Shown here: one piece after another, positions 13,720 through 15,144 of the stretch
Position numbering within the stretch: position 1 is the first letter of the stretch
Layout: each line of letters starts with the position of its first letter
NCBI GenBank assembly: GCA_903854805.1
Contig: CAINXK010000080.1
Coordinates: forward strand, 1 to 15,144
Direction: 5' to 3'
DNA length: 15,144 bases
Origin: an uncultured Anaerolineae bacterium
GTDB lineage: Bacteria > Chloroflexota > Anaerolineae > Anaerolineales > Villigracilaceae
Made by a program: the position numbers and the translations under genes
Notes under the pieces: model-generated
What the model was told of the DNA's origin: nothing
Databases searched by the model: none
What the model saw: only the letters and a program-made list of their open reading frames with translations

Positions 13720-13734
13720 AAAACCCGAGGTTTT
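13720..13734 (+). terminator. Short A/T-flanked hairpin before the lipoprotein gene
   Basis: AAAACC (13720-13725) pairs with GGTTTT (13729-13734) around CGA, ending in four Ts. It has the shape of a small bidirectional intrinsic terminator, though the stem is only six base pairs, two of them G-C. It would separate the VIT/VWA unit from the lipoprotein gene. Confidence 0.4.
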
Positions 13735-13813
13735 CCTTCCCAGGCAGTGGCAGAGCCCATGGCACTTTGCGGGTCAGCGCTGGAAAAAACCGTTATCCCA
13801 GGGAGATCAGCTG

Positions 13814-14887
13814 ATGAGCAACAGACGAAGCATGCTTTTCTTGTGCATTTTCCCAATCGTGCTGTGCGCCTGCGCCCTTTTGACGGCACCCGCACAGCCA
13901 ACGCAGGTAGACTCGCCGCTGCCGGCTGTTTCTCCGGTGCCAACCTGGCCGGAGAAACCTTCCACGCCCACCCAGCAGGATGAACCACTCCCCAGCCCCA
14001 CCCAAACTGAGCTGCCCGGACCAGCTGTGCAGATCACAAACTGCGACAGCTTTCCGGCTAATAATTTTTGGAATGCAGCCATCGACCAGCTGCCTGTGCA
14101 TGCCATGTCAGAGCAGTGGATCGAGAGCATCGGGTCTGGCGAAAGCTTGCACATGGATTTTGGTTCAGGCAGCTGGGATGGCGGGCCGATAGGAATTCCG
14201 TACAATTTGATCGCTGACGCAGGCGAAACAAAATTTTCGCTCCAGTTTGAATATGCCGGCGAATCAGATCCGGGGCCCTATCCAATTCCGGCCAACCCGC
14301 AGGTTGAATACGGCTCGGATCATCACATCCTGCTGGTTGAACCCGGCACCTGCACACTCTATGAGATCTATGCGGCTCACTTTGCAGACGGTCAATGGAG
14401 CGGCGGATCGGGTGCCATTTGGAACCTGGGCGAAAATGATCTACGCCCAGCAGATTGGACCTCGGCGGACGCTGCCGGGCTGCCAATTTTCCCTGGTCTG
14501 GCACGCTACGCTGAAATTACATCCGGAGAAATAACCCACGCGCTGCGCTTTACCGCTGAAGACACAGCCGGGTATATTTGGCCCGCCCGGCACCAGACTT
14601 CCGATGCGAAGATGGGTATTCCACCCATGGGTGCGCGCTTCCGTTTGAAGGCAGGCTATGATATCTCTGGCTTTCCGCCTGAGGAGCAGATCATTTTACG
14701 CGCTATGAAAAAATATGGGCTCGTCCTGGCGGATAATGGTTCAAACTGGTATGTCTCGGGGGCACCCGCTGAAGGTTGGGATAATGAAAAGCTGCACTTG
14801 CTGGATGTTTTGCGCGGCGCTGATTTTGAAGCCATCGACACAGCCCGGATGATGGTAGATCTGAATTCAGGTGAAGTCCGACCCTAG
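13814..14887 (+). CDS. Secreted lipoprotein of an uncharacterised extracellular family
   Basis: A 357-residue protein. Residues 1-19 are a lipoprotein signal: NRR, a hydrophobic core, and LCAC with C20 as the lipidated cysteine. A Pro/Thr/Ser-rich linker (about 24-72) tethers a folded domain (75-357) outside the membrane. The domain has NFWNAAIDQLPVHAMS (84-99), GIPYN, SDPGPYPIPANPQVE (151-165), RPADWTSADAAGLPIFPGL (211-229), HALRFTA, IWPARH, PPMGARFRL and LADNGSNWYVSGAP (305-318). I recognise this as a conserved secreted family in Actinobacteria and Chloroflexota without assigned function. Conserved His, Asp and Trp positions hint at carbohydrate or metal binding. C77 and C180 could form a disulfide. 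GGGAG lies eight bases before the ATG. No partner gene is within the window. Confidence 0.83.
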   Translation: MSNRRSMLFLCIFPIVLCACALLTAPAQPTQVDSPLPAVSPVPTWPEKPSTPTQQDEPLPSPTQTELPGPAVQITNCDSFPANNFWNAAIDQLPVHAMSEQWIESIGSGESLHMDFGSGSWDGGPIGIPYNLIADAGETKFSLQFEYAGESDPGPYPIPANPQVEYGSDHHILLVEPGTCTLYEIYAAHFADGQWSGGSGAIWNLGENDLRPADWTSADAAGLPIFPGLARYAEITSGEITHALRFTAEDTAGYIWPARHQTSDAKMGIPPMGARFRLKAGYDISGFPPEEQIILRAMKKYGLVLADNGSNWYVSGAPAEGWDNEKLHLLDVLRGADFEAIDTARMMVDLNSGEVRP

Positions 14888-14970
14888 CGCAGTGGCAGCA
14901 CCCGTGGAGCTGGCAACCGTGCAGGTTCCACGGTCAGACCTGTGCCTGGTCGAAAAAACCCGAAAAGTAT

Positions 14971-14999
14971 TTGCGCGCGCAGAGCAATTGAAGCATAAT
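14971..14999 (+). promoter_or_regulatory. Possible promoter after the lipoprotein gene
   Basis: TTGCGC (14971-14976), 17-base spacer, CATAAT (14994-14999). The hexamers are moderate, and the only structure downstream in the window is a hairpin, so a start of transcription here would read into the next region or a small RNA. Weak evidence. Confidence 0.2.
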
Positions 15000-15045
15000 A
15001 TGAGTGTATAAATTCTGTATTTACTCACGGGGTGCCAGTTTGGGC

Positions 15046-15118
15046 TTGCCCCGATAACCCATCCCCCTGCCCTTTCCCAAAAACGGGCAGGGGGTGAAAG
15101 AGCTTTTTTGCGGGGCAA
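15046..15118 (+). terminator. GC-rich nested hairpin with T6 tract
   Basis: CCCCCTGCCC (15063-15072) pairs perfectly with GGGCAGGGGG (15085-15094) around a 12-base loop. Outer arms TTGCCCCG (15046-15053) and CGGGGCAA (15111-15118) can enclose it. A T6 run (15104-15109) follows the inner stem after nine bases, farther than usual, so termination on the plus strand is plausible but not certain. It is the last structured element before the window edge. Confidence 0.5.
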
Positions 15119-15144
15119 ACCATCGATTTTTAATCGCCCGAGCA

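Noticed and set aside
14902..14933. CCGTGGA and TCCACGG inverted arms just after the lipoprotein gene
   Set aside because: A seven-base stem with an 18-base loop and no T run; weaker than the hairpin at 15063-15094.

Overview
The window looks like an accessory, gene-sparse stretch of a Chloroflexota genome, probably Anaerolineae. This rests on recognising protein families common there (the GSPVD-tailed tyrosine recombinase, a nucleotidyltransferase with an uncharacterised partner gene, an AftB/ZomB-like membrane glycosyltransferase, a MerR plus VIT/VWA pair, and a secreted lipoprotein family). No rRNA, tRNA or CRISPR array was seen, so the assignment is an inference.

Layout. (1) Positions 1-4100, minus strand: a putative anti-phage/restriction operon. 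Transcription from a good promoter at 4068-4097 runs through a 1042-residue PLD-plus-SNF2-type helicase, a DUF3800 protein that overlaps it by one base, and a third gene that leaves the window at its left edge after 32 codons and reads like the start of a large Eco57I-type DNA methylase. (2) 4276-5476, minus strand: a graveyard next to the operon, holding a decayed MNT-type nucleotidyltransferase, its frameshifted uncharacterised partner and the catalytic tail of a tyrosine recombinase. (3) 5877-8771, plus strand: two AT-rich genes for polytopic membrane proteins. The second is a GT-C glycosyltransferase of the AftB/ZomB type and ends at a clear terminator. (4) 8998-9300, plus strand: a second, amber-interrupted remnant of the same uncharacterised partner family as in region 2. 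(5) 9400-10083, minus strand: an intact VapB-VapC toxin-antitoxin pair with a palindromic operator on its own promoter. (6) 10447-13526, plus strand: a MerR-type regulator with near-concentric palindromes on its promoter, followed 11 bases later by a VIT/VWA protein with a terpene-cyclase-like C-terminal segment. (7) 13814-14887, plus strand: a lipoprotein of an uncharacterised extracellular family, followed by a GC-rich hairpin.

How the parts relate. The helicase, DUF3800 and methylase-like genes probably act together as a nucleic-acid-targeting defence system. The recombinase remnant, the two toxin-antitoxin-like relics, the live vapBC pair and the AT-rich membrane genes fit a genomic island with repeated gene gain and decay. 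The MerR/VIT-VWA pair looks like a separate autoregulated two-gene unit. Several long hairpins without a following T run sit at or near gene ends and are a recurring feature of the window.
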